From Flavobacteriaceae bacterium (GTDB taxonomy: Bacteria; Bacteroidota; Bacteroidia; Flavobacteriales; Weeksellaceae), in assembly GCA_031276535.1 (NCBI GenBank), contig JAISMV010000125.1, positions 1 through 42,915 on the forward strand: 42,915 nt of DNA. The letters run 5' to 3'. Within the stretch, counting starts at the first letter, position 1. Each line of letters opens with the position of its first letter. The translations under genes and the position numbers were made by a program. The notes beneath the pieces are model-generated. The model had not been told where the DNA came from and made no database searches. It saw only the letters and a list, made by a program, of their open reading frames with translations. This document shows positions 1 to 8,604 of this stretch, piece after piece.

Positions 1-2037
1 CCTCATGCCGGTTCCCAATTGGCAAGTCTTGTTCAGGATAAAAGAATTATCATTTCGGAATTTTTGGTAGTTGTAGGTCATCTTTCAAATCCGTTTAAAG
101 GCCTTGATTTAGTTAAATATGAATCAAAAGGGCCGTTGACTATAGGCGAACTTTTTCGTTTTCCTGTTCCAAAAAATGATAGGAAATATAATTGGGGAGC
201 TAAAAACTTGATGGTTGTAAATGATGAAATTTCAGGATCTTATAATCCATATGAAACGAATTTTATTGAAAAAATTAATTCTGATGATAACCTTAAAGAG
301 TTTGAAAAAGCGAAAGTTCCTATCCATGCTATTACTACCAATTTTAGTGCATGCGAACTACATTCTTCTTTATGTACAGGTGAAATAATGTCATATCTTC
401 CTAGAAAAAAAGGAAAAGCAGCTATAGCAAAGGCTATATTAAAAGTTTTGATAAAAGAAGCTTTACCTAGAGGGGTAGATAGTTTTATGGAATATATATT
501 TAAGAGTAATGATAAGGACAAAGGTGAGAAAAATGATTTTATTGTACCACAAAGTAGTATGCAGGCAGGTTTAGGAGAAAAGTATATAAGTAGGTTTTCA
601 GGGAAAAACATTATGCACACAGATCCCAGTTTTAGTAAAATTGAGAATTTTATTCTTAAGGATCTTATTGGGGTAAAGGTGTCTGGAGTTATGGGTGATT
701 CTCAAGTACATGATAAAATAGGATCACTTTTAAGACAAAATCCTAACTCGAATACCAGTAACTTTACAACCAAACTATCTCCCCCTGAATTAACATATAA
801 CTTTTTATCCGGTTTCTCGGGATTTGCAAATAAGTCGGCCAGTTTTAGTGATCTAAAAGGGAAATTGTTTATTAATCCTGATTCTTTTACAGAATTAACT
901 TCTGGAAAACAAACGACATTTGATGTTTATCAGGAAGATTTGGATGAAATGATTGTTGCCTGCGAATTTCCTGATTTAGATATAATGTATTTAGAAACGA
1001 GAGATAAAGGTGAATTAGCATATAAAAATTCCTATACAGTTGAAATTCCTGAAGAAGCATTTGGAAAGGTAATAATTACGGCTTATGGATTTAGAGAAGG
1101 AAAGTTAGAAGTAATGCATACCATAGAGCCCGAAGTAAAACTTCCTCAGGGGGTAAGCTTACAAAGCATAAGATTTACTGAGGAAAGTGGTTCCGTATCA
1201 GAACAAACTACATATCATTATGACTTACTGGGAACGTTCAGCGATGGAGTAGAGCGTCGTATCAATGATATGGAGGGAATTAAATATACTATTTCAGATA
1301 CGAGTATTTTAGAGCAGATAGATAATGAAACTGTTAAAGGTTTAGCTAAAGGAAAGGCTACTTTAACGGCGAGTATAAATTCGTTAAAAGCGGAACTTAT
1401 TTTGGAAGTGGTGGAGAATCCTGTGTTGTCAAGCACCATAGTGACTGATTTTTATGCAGAATGTGAAGACGACGGATCAGTCATTGTAAAATGGAATACC
1501 TATAACGAATATCAGACTAAAAAATTTGTATTAGAGAGAAGTGAAGATAATGATCAGAATTTTGTAGAAATCAACCAGCAGCAGGCAAAGGGAATATCTC
1601 ACGATCCTGTTAGTTATTCATACACGGATAACCCGACCGGGAAAAAAGTATTTTATAAGTTAACTTTATATAACACGGAAGATAAAATACTATACTCACA
1701 AATAATAGAAGTAAATCGAGAAGAAGGAGGATTGGCTGTAGAAGAAAATCTTCCTGCGGGAGCGGTAAAAGACAAAAACCGGATCTATGTCTCTCCAAAC
1801 CCATTGACAGAGGCAAGCGGAAATTTATTCGTTCATTCGGATTCAAATGATGCGGCAGCTTCCCTGAATATTTATGATTTGACCGGAAAGTTAACTTTCA
1901 CAAAAAAATATGCAATCACTCAGGGGGAACAGAAAATAACCTTTACTCTTCCTTCGGAGATCAGTAACGGGGTGTATATTTTACAGTTAAAGACCAATCA
2001 TTTTACCAAGTCTGTAAAGTTGATTTTGAAGAGATAA
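1..2037 (+). CDS. Secreted lipase/esterase-like protein with T9SS sorting domain (5' truncated by window)
   Basis: The reading frame is open from base 1, so the gene starts outside the window and 678 codons are visible. The first visible residues, PHAGSQLA, match the segment (TPHxGS) that follows the nucleophile strand in PGAP1/lipase-type alpha/beta hydrolases; a later GDSQVHDKIG stretch near residue 235 may carry the catalytic His. Then come an Ig-like (Big-type) region at about 377-473, a fibronectin-III-like region at about 480-575, and a C-terminal type A sorting domain at about 595-678 with the SPNP start and the GVYILQL core typical of substrates of the type IX secretion system. I infer export and surface attachment or release, with lipid or ester hydrolysis as the likely activity. 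The nucleophile Ser is outside the window, so the enzyme class is moderately sure; the T9SS domain is very sure. It ends just before a strong terminator. Confidence 0.8.
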   Translation, partial: PHAGSQLASLVQDKRIIISEFLVVVGHLSNPFKGLDLVKYESKGPLTIGELFRFPVPKNDRKYNWGAKNLMVVNDEISGSYNPYETNFIEKINSDDNLKEFEKAKVPIHAITTNFSACELHSSLCTGEIMSYLPRKKGKAAIAKAILKVLIKEALPRGVDSFMEYIFKSNDKDKGEKNDFIVPQSSMQAGLGEKYISRFSGKNIMHTDPSFSKIENFILKDLIGVKVSGVMGDSQVHDKIGSLLRQNPNSNTSNFTTKLSPPELTYNFLSGFSGFANKSASFSDLKGKLFINPDSFTELTSGKQTTFDVYQEDLDEMIVACEFPDLDIMYLETRDKGELAYKNSYTVEIPEEAFGKVIITAYGFREGKLEVMHTIEPEVKLPQGVSLQSIRFTEESGSVSEQTTYHYDLLGTFSDGVERRINDMEGIKYTISDTSILEQIDNETVKGLAKGKATLTASINSLKAELILEVVENPVLSSTIVTDFYAECEDDGSVIVKWNTYNEYQTKKFVLERSEDNDQNFVEINQQQAKGISHDPVSYSYTDNPTGKKVFYKLTLYNTEDKILYSQIIEVNREEGGLAVEENLPAGAVKDKNRIYVSPNPLTEASGNLFVHSDSNDAAASLNIYDLTGKLTFTKKYAITQGEQKITFTLPSEISNGVYILQLKTNHFTKSVKLILKR

Positions 2038-2065
2038 CCTTTTAATGATAAACTGATTTATTTCA

Positions 2066-2106
2066 AGAGACTGCCCGGGTTTTTCCCGGGCAGTCTCTGT
2101 TTTTTA
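2066..2106 (+). terminator. Strong rho-independent terminator
   Basis: A perfect 14-bp stem (2066-2079 with 2085-2098, GC-rich core CTGCCCGGG) closes a 5-base T loop and is followed by GTTTTTT. It sits 28 bases after the stop codon of the T9SS-domain gene. Confidence 0.95.
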
Positions 2107-2137
2107 TAACCTTTCCAGGGGCATGCGGATATTTCCG

Positions 2138-2145
2138 TATATTTG
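2138..2145 (+). promoter_or_regulatory. Bacteroidota -7 box for the PspC-like gene
   Basis: TATATTTG matches TAnnTTTG. Transcription would begin near 2150, which excludes an upstream in-frame ATG at 2123 and selects ATG 2168 as the start. No good -33 TTG is visible at the usual distance. Confidence 0.65.
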
Positions 2146-2167
2146 TAGTGTAAATTATGGTTATTCT

Positions 2168-2389
2168 ATGATAGAAAGAATACGAACGGTTTTGGAGGCT
2201 AATGGTTTTGAAGTTATTTCCCGGGTTTCGGAAAAATTTGGAGTGCGGGCTTCTAAGCTGCGGTTGTTGTTTATTTATTTATCATTTGTGACTTTAGGGG
2301 GAATATTTGCCCTGTATCTTACCGGAGCTTTTTTTTTGTGGATAAAGGACAGCATCATTACCAAACGTCCTTCTGTGTTTGATTTATAA
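2168..2389 (+). CDS. PspC-domain small membrane protein
   Basis: A 73-residue protein. The segment SEKFGVRASKLRLLFIYLSF is the PspC signature (a short helix-turn-like stretch leading into a membrane helix), followed by a second hydrophobic helix and the ending KRPSVFDL, which is common in flavobacterial PspC homologues. The family is linked to envelope-stress sensing (phage-shock protein C), but a stand-alone flavobacterial copy has no proven role. Start chosen at 2168 because the -7 box at 2138-2145 lies inside the longer reading frame beginning at 2123. The last six bases overlap the 3' end of the convergent rhomboid gene. Confidence 0.8.
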   Translation: MIERIRTVLEANGFEVISRVSEKFGVRASKLRLLFIYLSFVTLGGIFALYLTGAFFLWIKDSIITKRPSVFDL

Positions 2390-3187
2390 ATTTTCTTTTC
2401 CGGAAGAACTTTCTCCTTTTTCTTTATATTCGTAGATGTAGTTGATTCTCTTTTTTGTATCGTCCTTTTTCTCATCTCCCGTTTTTTCCTCATGAAAATT
2501 TTCCGGAAACTCGTTCTTATATCGTTCCCAGAGTTCTTCGTCTTCAGAGGTATCGTATCCTTCTTTTTCCCAACGGACTTTCTCTTTTTGCCGTCCGAGC
2601 TTTCTCAGCATAAATGCCAGTATAAATCCGGTTGTTCCGCCTGAGAGATGACTTTCCCATGAAACACGGTTGTCTTCGGGAATTCCGAAAATTTCTCTCG
2701 GAAACATCCCCCAGACAATTCCTCCATATAAAAAGACAACGACCAGAGAAATAGCCATCAGGTTTTTTTCTTTTCTGAAAATGCCACTAAAAAACAAAAA
2801 AAATGCCAGAACATAGATAATCCCGCTTGCTCCGATATGGCAGGACAAAACGGAAGAATTCATAAAGGCAAAATCGGGGAGCATCCAAACCACGAATCCG
2901 GAGGCTAACCAGCCGTTAACCAATACAAAATAGGCTAACTTTTCATAAAATTGGAAAGACAGAAAGGTAAGAACGAAAAGAGGTACCGTATTATTTATAA
3001 TGTGCTGTAAATTTCCATGAAACAGAGGAGCTAGAACGATTCCCCTCAACCCTTTGAAACTGAGAGGTACAATACCGTAACATTCCCGTAATCCGATAAA
3101 AGCCTGAATAAGAAACACAAGCCAGATTACACCGATTAACAAGACAGGAACCAGAACAGCTTCCTTATGGATAGGAAATTTCTTCAC
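2384..3187 (-). CDS. Rhomboid family intramembrane serine protease
   Basis: A 267-residue polytopic membrane protein. The rhomboid hallmarks are present: HGNLQHIINN in helix 2 (HGxxxHxxxN, oxyanion side), HIGASGIIY near residue 115-123 with the nucleophile Ser in GASG, and the catalytic His in SHLSGG near residue 180. It should cleave single-pass membrane proteins within the inner membrane; its substrate is unknown. A charged cytoplasmic tail of about 65 residues (many Lys/Glu) follows the last helix. Convergent with, and overlapping by six bases, the PspC-like gene. The 173-bp MITE-like repeat lies 43 bases upstream of its start codon, so the promoter is either within or beyond that repeat. 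Confidence 0.9.
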   Translation of the reverse strand: MKKFPIHKEAVLVPVLLIGVIWLVFLIQAFIGLRECYGIVPLSFKGLRGIVLAPLFHGNLQHIINNTVPLFVLTFLSFQFYEKLAYFVLVNGWLASGFVVWMLPDFAFMNSSVLSCHIGASGIIYVLAFFLFFSGIFRKEKNLMAISLVVVFLYGGIVWGMFPREIFGIPEDNRVSWESHLSGGTTGFILAFMLRKLGRQKEKVRWEKEGYDTSEDEELWERYKNEFPENFHEEKTGDEKKDDTKKRINYIYEYKEKGESSSGKENL

Positions 3188-3230
3188 GTATTATTTTTTG
3201 TTGAAAATAAACAATTATCCGACCTTTTTA

Positions 3231-3403
3231 AGAGCCTGTTTAAATTTTATTGCGATTATATTTATTGCTATTTTTGAGATGGATTTTTTGCTTTTTATTT
3301 GAAGATTTAGCGGGCTAAATCAAGAAGAAAAAGTGAAAAAGACGCTCAAAAGAGCTTAAAAAGAATGCAAAATAAATATTTGAATAAAATTTAAACAGGC
3401 TCT
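3231..3403. repeat. MITE-like full-length palindromic repeat, copy 1 (173 bp)
   Basis: Terminal inverted repeats AGAGCCTGTTTAAATTTTAT at 3231 and its reverse complement ending at 3403. The centre carries the hairpin GATTTAGC-GG-GCTAAATC at 3304-3321, so almost the entire element can fold on itself. It carries no open reading frame. Same family at 27095-27285 and from 42804. No clear target-site duplication is seen; each copy is preceded by a run of T. Confidence 0.9.
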
Positions 3404-3450
3404 CAAATATACGGGTAATTTTTCTGAATTTGTATTGGGTTTACCGATAT

Positions 3451-3486
3451 AAAAAATGCGGCAGAGAGTCCTCTACCGCCTTTTTC
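3451..3486 (-). terminator. Rho-independent terminator of the glnS/DUF2911 unit
   Basis: Reading the reverse strand, GCGGTAGAG (3479-3471) pairs with CTCTGCCGC (3466-3458), nine pairs with one G-U wobble, four-base loop, followed by ATTTTTT. A T-run also exists on the forward side, so it may work in both directions. Confidence 0.8.
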
Positions 3487-3502
3487 TAATTTCCGGTTAA
3501 AA

Positions 3503-4363
3503 TTATAATACTTTCTTCCATTCTTTAATGGCTTCCGTATTTAATTTAATATACTCTTTATTCCCTTCTTTTTGTGCTTTCTCCAATGATTTTTCTGCGG
3601 AATCTATGGCGCCTTTCAGGTCTCCCAATTTTGCCTGAATTTGAGATTTTACACGGAAATACCAATAGGGAGGGTCTCCTTGTTTCAGATCTATCGCGCG
3701 GTTTATCCAGTTCAATGCTTTTTTCATATCTCCGTTGGATTGCAGGTAATAGTTTGCAGAAGCATAGTAAGCGTTTGCATCGGCATTCGGATTTGATAAA
3801 ATTCCTTCAATGCTTGCATTCGCTAGTTTCTGTGTAGGCACGTTAAATTTCATCTCCACCAGTGTTTGATCCCAGATGAATTGTAACTGGGCGGAATTGG
3901 CCGAAAGATTGTTAATCCCGATAGTGAACGATTCTATTGTGTCGGTCAGTTTTTTAACAGGTTTTGTACTTCGTAAAACCACCTTACTTTCGTCCCATTT
4001 TTCCGGGACGCCCCAGTTTTCGGAATCGGAATATAAAATAATGTCCCATTTATCTTGCTGAGGAATGGTATACAGGGCGTATTTCCCTTTGGGAATGGTT
4101 TTTCCGTCAATTTCCACATCGTCTCCAAACCGGATTGTGGTGTTTTCATTTGCTCCGGTTCTCCATATTTGTCCGTAGGGAACTAATCCCCCGAAGATCA
4201 CTCTTCCTTTTTTGTTAGGACGGGAATATACATATTCTACATCCGTCAAACCTACCATTTGTTCTGCTTTTGATTTGAGACTCGCTGCCGGAGTTTTTAT
4301 CTCCTGAGCTTCTCCCCAAAAAGAAAGAAAAACAAAAACAATTGTTGGAATTATCTTTCTCAT
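3503..4363 (-). CDS. DUF2911 family exported protein with TPR-like C-terminus
   Basis: A 286-residue protein with an N-terminal signal peptide (MRKIIPTIVFVFLSFWGEAQ). The body matches the DUF2911 family common in Bacteroidota: the block VEYVYSRPNKKGRVIFGGLV, then PYGQIWRTGANENT and PKGKYALYTIP. The last 90 residues (about 190-286) contain two or three helical hairpins of TPR type, with the pattern ALNWINRAIDLKQGDPPYWYFR. Periplasmic location is inferred from the signal peptide. The biochemical role of the family is unknown. It lies 22 bases downstream of glnS on the same strand and ahead of a terminator, so the two are probably co-transcribed. Confidence 0.85.
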   Translation of the reverse strand: MRKIIPTIVFVFLSFWGEAQEIKTPAASLKSKAEQMVGLTDVEYVYSRPNKKGRVIFGGLVPYGQIWRTGANENTTIRFGDDVEIDGKTIPKGKYALYTIPQQDKWDIILYSDSENWGVPEKWDESKVVLRSTKPVKKLTDTIESFTIGINNLSANSAQLQFIWDQTLVEMKFNVPTQKLANASIEGILSNPNADANAYYASANYYLQSNGDMKKALNWINRAIDLKQGDPPYWYFRVKSQIQAKLGDLKGAIDSAEKSLEKAQKEGNKEYIKLNTEAIKEWKKVL

Positions 4364-4385
4364 TAATCGATCTTTGTTATTTATG

Positions 4386-6068
4386 TTATTTGTTGTTGAT
4401 TACTTTTGCCCAGGTATCTTTTAAAGTTACGGTTCGGTTAAAAACCAACATACCTTCGGTAGAGTCGTCGTCTACCGTAAAATATCCCAATCTTTGGAAT
4501 TGATATTTATCCCCAACTTTTGTGCCAATTAGACCGGGTTCGGCATATCCTTGAATAATTTTTAATGAATCCGGATTTAAAAAATCAAGGAAATCTCCTT
4601 CTTTGGTGTCCGGAGATTCTTCTTTAAACAATCGGTCGTATATTCGTACTTCTATCGGTAATGCATGTTTCACGGAAACCCAGTGCAGGGTTCCTTTCAC
4701 CTTTCTCATGCTGGCTTCTGTTCCGCTTCCGCTGCGGCTTTCTTCATCATAGGTGCAATAAATGGTTGTGATGGTTCCCTCGGCATCCTTTTCTACGGAT
4801 TCCGCTCTGATTACATAGGCTCCTTTTAAGCGTACTTCTCCGCCGATAGTCAAACGGAAAAATTTCTTGGGAGCTTCTTCCATAAAATCTTCTCTTTCTA
4901 TATAGATTTCTCTTGAAAAGGGAACTTCTCTTTCTCCTGCGTCCTTATCTTCGGGGTTATTCTCTATGATAACTTTTTCTTCTTTGTTTTCCGGATAGTT
5001 GGTGATGATCACTTTTACGGGATTAATGACAGCCATTACTCTGGGGGCTATTTTATTTAAATGATCCCGAACGGTGAATTCTAATAGAGCAACGTCTATA
5101 ATGTTGTCTCTTTTGGCTACTCCGACCCTGTCCATAAAATTCCGGATTGCTTCCGGAGTATAGCCTCTTCTTCTCATTCCTGAGATTGTCGGCATGCGGG
5201 GATCATCCCATCCGGAAACATATCTGCCTTCGACCAGCCGGAGTAATTTTCTCTTGCTGGTAATGGTATAACTCAGATTCAGCCGGGCGAATTCCCGTTG
5301 TTTACTTTTAACATTTCCTGTATAAACCTGATCCAAAAACCATTCGTATAAAGGGCGGTGATTTTCAAATTCCAGAGAGCAAAGGGAATGAGATACCTGC
5401 TCTATATAATCGGATTCTCCGTGTGTCCAGTCGTATAGGGGATAAATGCACCATTCGTCTCCCGTACGTTGATGGTGTTTTTTCAAAATGCGGTACATGA
5501 CCGGATCTCTCATGTTCATATTGGGAGATCTCATGTCAATTTTTGCCCGAAGCACATGGGTTCCTTCTTCAAATTCTCCCGCTTTCATTTTTCGTAACAA
5601 ATACAGATTTTCTTCCACGCTTCTGTTTCGGTAAGGACTTTCCACTCCTTCTTCAAAAGGGGTCTTTTTTTGTTCGTTGATCTCTTCCGAGGTTTGGTCG
5701 TCTACATATGCTTTTCCTTCCTGAACCAATTTTTCAGCCCATTCGTACAATTGTTGAAAATAATCGGACGCGTAGCATTCTTTGTCCCAATGGTACCCTA
5801 ACCATTCTACATCTTTTTTTATAGCATTTACATATTCCTGCTCTTCTTTTGCCGGATTGGTGTCGTCAAAACGTAAGTTGACGGGAGCATTATATCGTTC
5901 TCCCAGTCCGAAATTTATCCATATAGCCTTGGTATGACCTATGTGTAAATATCCATTAGGCTCCGGAGGAAAACGGAATCGCAGGTCACTTCTTGGAAAT
6001 CCATTAGCAAGGTCGTCTTCTATTATCTGTTCTAAAAAATTCAACGGTTTTTTCTCTTCTTCGTGCAT
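4386..6068 (-). CDS. glnS: Glutamine--tRNA ligase
   Basis: Class I aminoacyl-tRNA synthetase charging tRNA-Gln. Visible: FPPEPNGYLHIGHTKAI (HIGH motif near residue 42), a class-Ic catalytic core with SHSLCSLEFENHRPLYEWFL, and the TSKRKL motif near residue 272 that takes the place of KMSKS, followed by the two beta-barrel anticodon-binding domains; it ends with FNRTVTLKDTW. 560 residues is normal. The frame can be extended to a TTG at 6089, but that codon lies inside the -7 box (6087-6094), so I chose ATG 6068 (MHEEEKKPLN). Presence of GlnRS agrees with a Bacteroidota lineage that charges Gln directly. The DUF2911 gene follows it. Confidence 0.97.
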   Translation of the reverse strand: MHEEEKKPLNFLEQIIEDDLANGFPRSDLRFRFPPEPNGYLHIGHTKAIWINFGLGERYNAPVNLRFDDTNPAKEEQEYVNAIKKDVEWLGYHWDKECYASDYFQQLYEWAEKLVQEGKAYVDDQTSEEINEQKKTPFEEGVESPYRNRSVEENLYLLRKMKAGEFEEGTHVLRAKIDMRSPNMNMRDPVMYRILKKHHQRTGDEWCIYPLYDWTHGESDYIEQVSHSLCSLEFENHRPLYEWFLDQVYTGNVKSKQREFARLNLSYTITSKRKLLRLVEGRYVSGWDDPRMPTISGMRRRGYTPEAIRNFMDRVGVAKRDNIIDVALLEFTVRDHLNKIAPRVMAVINPVKVIITNYPENKEEKVIIENNPEDKDAGEREVPFSREIYIEREDFMEEAPKKFFRLTIGGEVRLKGAYVIRAESVEKDAEGTITTIYCTYDEESRSGSGTEASMRKVKGTLHWVSVKHALPIEVRIYDRLFKEESPDTKEGDFLDFLNPDSLKIIQGYAEPGLIGTKVGDKYQFQRLGYFTVDDDSTEGMLVFNRTVTLKDTWAKVINNK

Positions 6069-6086
6069 AATGTAATTATTGGCAGA

Positions 6087-6094
6087 CAAATTTA
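6087..6094 (-). promoter_or_regulatory. -7 box of glnS
   Basis: Reverse strand reads TAAATTTG, a full TAnnTTTG match, 18 bases before ATG 6068. It decides the start of glnS. Confidence 0.7.
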
Positions 6095-6218
6095 GTTATT
6101 TTCAAATAAACGTACAGATTAAAATTTTGATTTATAAAATACAAATACTTTTGTGTGACAAAATAAAAATATAAACCTAAATAAAATAAAAATCCCCTTT
6201 TTTCGTTTTTAAAATGAT

Positions 6219-6226
6219 TATTTTTG
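6219..6226 (+). promoter_or_regulatory. -7 box of the two-component operon
   Basis: TATTTTTG (TAnnTTTG) ends four bases before ATG 6231, so the transcript would start at or next to the start codon. No clear -33 TTTG is seen. Confidence 0.55.
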
Positions 6227-6230
6227 TAGA

Positions 6231-7799
6231 ATGAAGGAACGTTTTATTCCTATTTTATCCGGATTGATGACCATATCCCTGATAATATTCATAGGGGTAC
6301 AGATTTTTTGGCTCAAGCAGGCTATTGATTCCGGAGAACAGGACTTTTCGTCGCGTGTTTATAAGGCTTTGAATAGTTCTGCCCAAAAGATCAATACTTT
6401 TGAGATCAATAAATTTTATAAACCTTTTACCAATTTTTATCGGGATATAAATAGTCAAAAGGATTCGAGCATCGTTCAGACAGCAATGAGTGTGATAGAC
6501 TCTCAATCTGTGAAATATATCGTGTATAAAAAGGTTATTGTAAACAGAAAACCTTTGGCCATTCCTTTTTCTCAAAAAGACACCCTGAAAATAACCAATC
6601 TTCTTACGGATGAAGGAGTTCTAAAAATAAAAAAAGATTCCAACGATCAGAATTTTAAACCTATTGAGGAAAATATTGAGAACAGCTTTGTAAGTCCGAA
6701 ATTCACCCTTGATGAATTTGCCAGACTGAGTGTCAATCAAATGAGTCTGGAATCAAGAGTAAATACAAAATTGATCGATTCCATAGTAAGCCGGGAGCTC
6801 AAAAAACAAAATATTGATACGGAGTTTAAATATGGAGTTCTTAACAATAAACTCAAATTAACCAAAGTACATAGTAAGGATTTCGGAATAGGCGACTCTC
6901 CCAGACATCATTATAATGTGATCTTGTTCTCGGATGGAAAAGACAATACACAATATTATCTTTCCGTTTATTTTCCTTCTAAACAATATTCGGTCTTAAA
7001 TCCTATTTTCGGAGCCATAGGGGTGACCATCGCTTCCACTTTGGTAATTATAGCTATTTACATCGCTTCTATCTACTACATGTCTCAACAGAAAAAAATC
7101 TCGGAGATAAAAACAGATTTTATAAATAACATGTCCCATGAATTTAAGACTCCTCTTGCAACCATAAACATAGCTACGGATACCCTGAACTCAGATAAGA
7201 TACAAGCCGATCCTGAAAAGATAAAATATTATACCTCTTTGATCAAACAGGAAAATGATCGAATGAAAAAACAGGTGGAAATGGTTTTAAGAATGTCTAA
7301 ACTGGAAAGAAATGCCCTTGAGCTTATCCGGAAAGAAACCAACATGCGTGAGGTTCTAAAGAACAGTGTCAAAACAGTCCGCATACAGGTAGAACAGCGA
7401 GGGGGAACCATTAAGGAAAATTATACGGCTGAAAAACATACTGCAAACGCGGACGGATTCCATCTTACCAATGCTTTTGTAAACATTCTGGATAATGCCA
7501 ACAAATACTCTCCCGATAAACCTGAAATTTCCGTCAGAACATATAACGATAAGAATGATTATGTAGTGGAAATTTCCGATAAAGGGAAAGGAATGCCGGA
7601 AAATGTGATAAAGAAAATATTTGAAAAATTTTATAGAGAAGAAACCGGAAATATACACAATGTCAAAGGTCATGGATTGGGTTTGACTTATGTTAAAAAT
7701 ATTATTAACTTACACGGCGGTAATATCAAAGTTGTAAGCAAGTTACATAACGGTACTACTTTTATTATACGAATCCCTCTAAAATCAAAAACGTCATGA
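6231..7799 (+). CDS. Sensor histidine kinase (RprX-like)
   Basis: A 522-residue membrane kinase. Helix 1 at about residues 8-27, a periplasmic sensor region of about 230 residues without a recognised fold, helix 2 at about 258-283, then the kinase core: H-box NNMSHEFKTPLA with phospho-acceptor His303, N-box NILDNANKYS, G1 DKGKGMP, F-box KFYRE, G2 GHGLGLTYV. All ATP-binding motifs are intact, so it should be active. It overlaps the response regulator by four bases (ATGA), so the pair is translationally coupled. The pairing and architecture resemble the Bacteroides RprX/RprY pair; the signal is unknown. ATG 6231 is kept although the -7 box is only four bases away, because the first residues complete a normal membrane anchor. 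Confidence 0.93.
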   Translation: MKERFIPILSGLMTISLIIFIGVQIFWLKQAIDSGEQDFSSRVYKALNSSAQKINTFEINKFYKPFTNFYRDINSQKDSSIVQTAMSVIDSQSVKYIVYKKVIVNRKPLAIPFSQKDTLKITNLLTDEGVLKIKKDSNDQNFKPIEENIENSFVSPKFTLDEFARLSVNQMSLESRVNTKLIDSIVSRELKKQNIDTEFKYGVLNNKLKLTKVHSKDFGIGDSPRHHYNVILFSDGKDNTQYYLSVYFPSKQYSVLNPIFGAIGVTIASTLVIIAIYIASIYYMSQQKKISEIKTDFINNMSHEFKTPLATINIATDTLNSDKIQADPEKIKYYTSLIKQENDRMKKQVEMVLRMSKLERNALELIRKETNMREVLKNSVKTVRIQVEQRGGTIKENYTAEKHTANADGFHLTNAFVNILDNANKYSPDKPEISVRTYNDKNDYVVEISDKGKGMPENVIKKIFEKFYREETGNIHNVKGHGLGLTYVKNIINLHGGNIKVVSKLHNGTTFIIRIPLKSKTS

Positions 7800-8497
7800 A
7801 TAAGAAAATAAAATTATTATTAGTAGAAGATGACCCAAGTTTCGGGGCTGTATTAAAAGATTATCTTTCGCTCAACGATTACAACGTCACTCTTGCCGTA
7901 AATGGGGAAGACGGTGTGGAGAAGTTTAAATCAGATACTTTTGACATCTGCATCTCCGATGTCATGATGCCTAAAAAAGACGGATTTACCTTTGCTAAAG
8001 AGATCATAGACATAAATCCGGATGTTCCCATTATATTTTTAACGGCTAAGAATATGCGTGAAGATATTTTGACCGGATACAAATTAGGGGCTAATGATTA
8101 TATTACCAAACCTTTTGATTCCGAGGTGTTGCTTTATAAGATCAATGCCATCCTGCAAAGAAATTCAAACAATACTAATAATAACCATGAGGACAAAGAT
8201 GTCTATGAATTTTCCAATTTTAAATTCAGTCCCAAATTGAGAGATCTGGAAGTGAATGATGTCACATATAAATTATCTCCAAAAGAAAATGAGCTCCTCA
8301 AACTTTTGTGTAAGTATAAAAATGATTTAATGCCGAGAGAAGAAGCGCTTCTTAAAATATGGCATAAGGACAATTACTTTACTTCGAGAAGCATGGATGT
8401 CTATATTGCCAAGATACGAAAATTATTAAAGGATGACGAAAATGTAGAAATCGTTAACATTCACGGAGAAGGATTCCGTTTGTTGGTGAAGAACTGA
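7796..8497 (+). CDS. OmpR/PhoB-family response regulator (RprY-like)
   Basis: A 233-residue regulator. Receiver domain at about 1-120: acidic pair in LLVEDDPSF, phospho-acceptor Asp55 in ISDVMMPKKDG, switch Thr in FLTAKN, and Lys105 in ITKPF. A winged-helix DNA-binding domain follows at about 135-233, with the pattern LSPKENELLKLLCKY and the recognition region TSRSMDVYIAKIRKLL. Start codon overlaps the kinase stop. The kinase is its clear partner. Targets cannot be told from the window; the MATE gene 107 bases downstream is on the same strand and is a possible but unproved target. Confidence 0.95.
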   Translation: MNKKIKLLLVEDDPSFGAVLKDYLSLNDYNVTLAVNGEDGVEKFKSDTFDICISDVMMPKKDGFTFAKEIIDINPDVPIIFLTAKNMREDILTGYKLGANDYITKPFDSEVLLYKINAILQRNSNNTNNNHEDKDVYEFSNFKFSPKLRDLEVNDVTYKLSPKENELLKLLCKYKNDLMPREEALLKIWHKDNYFTSRSMDVYIAKIRKLLKDDENVEIVNIHGEGFRLLVKN

Positions 8498-8540
8498 TTT
8501 TCCTCCTATCGTTAAGCTCAGGATTAATTCATAGGTCTGA

Positions 8541-8573
8541 CCGGATAGTAGTATCTGGGAAGGGCTTTTTTTT
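8541..8573 (+). terminator. Possible weak terminator
   Basis: CCGGATA-GTAG-TATCTGG forms a seven-pair stem (one G-U), with a T8-9 run beginning about seven bases later. The spacer between stem and T-run makes it a weak candidate. Confidence 0.35.
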
Positions 8574-8604
8574 AAAAAATTATAGTGGATCTTATTCTTA
8601 TTGC

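Larger units (their letters stand above)
3188..3502. other. Intergenic region, no gene
   Basis: Holds the MITE-like repeat (3231-3403) and the reverse-strand terminator (3451-3486). Nothing coding is seen. Confidence 0.7.
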
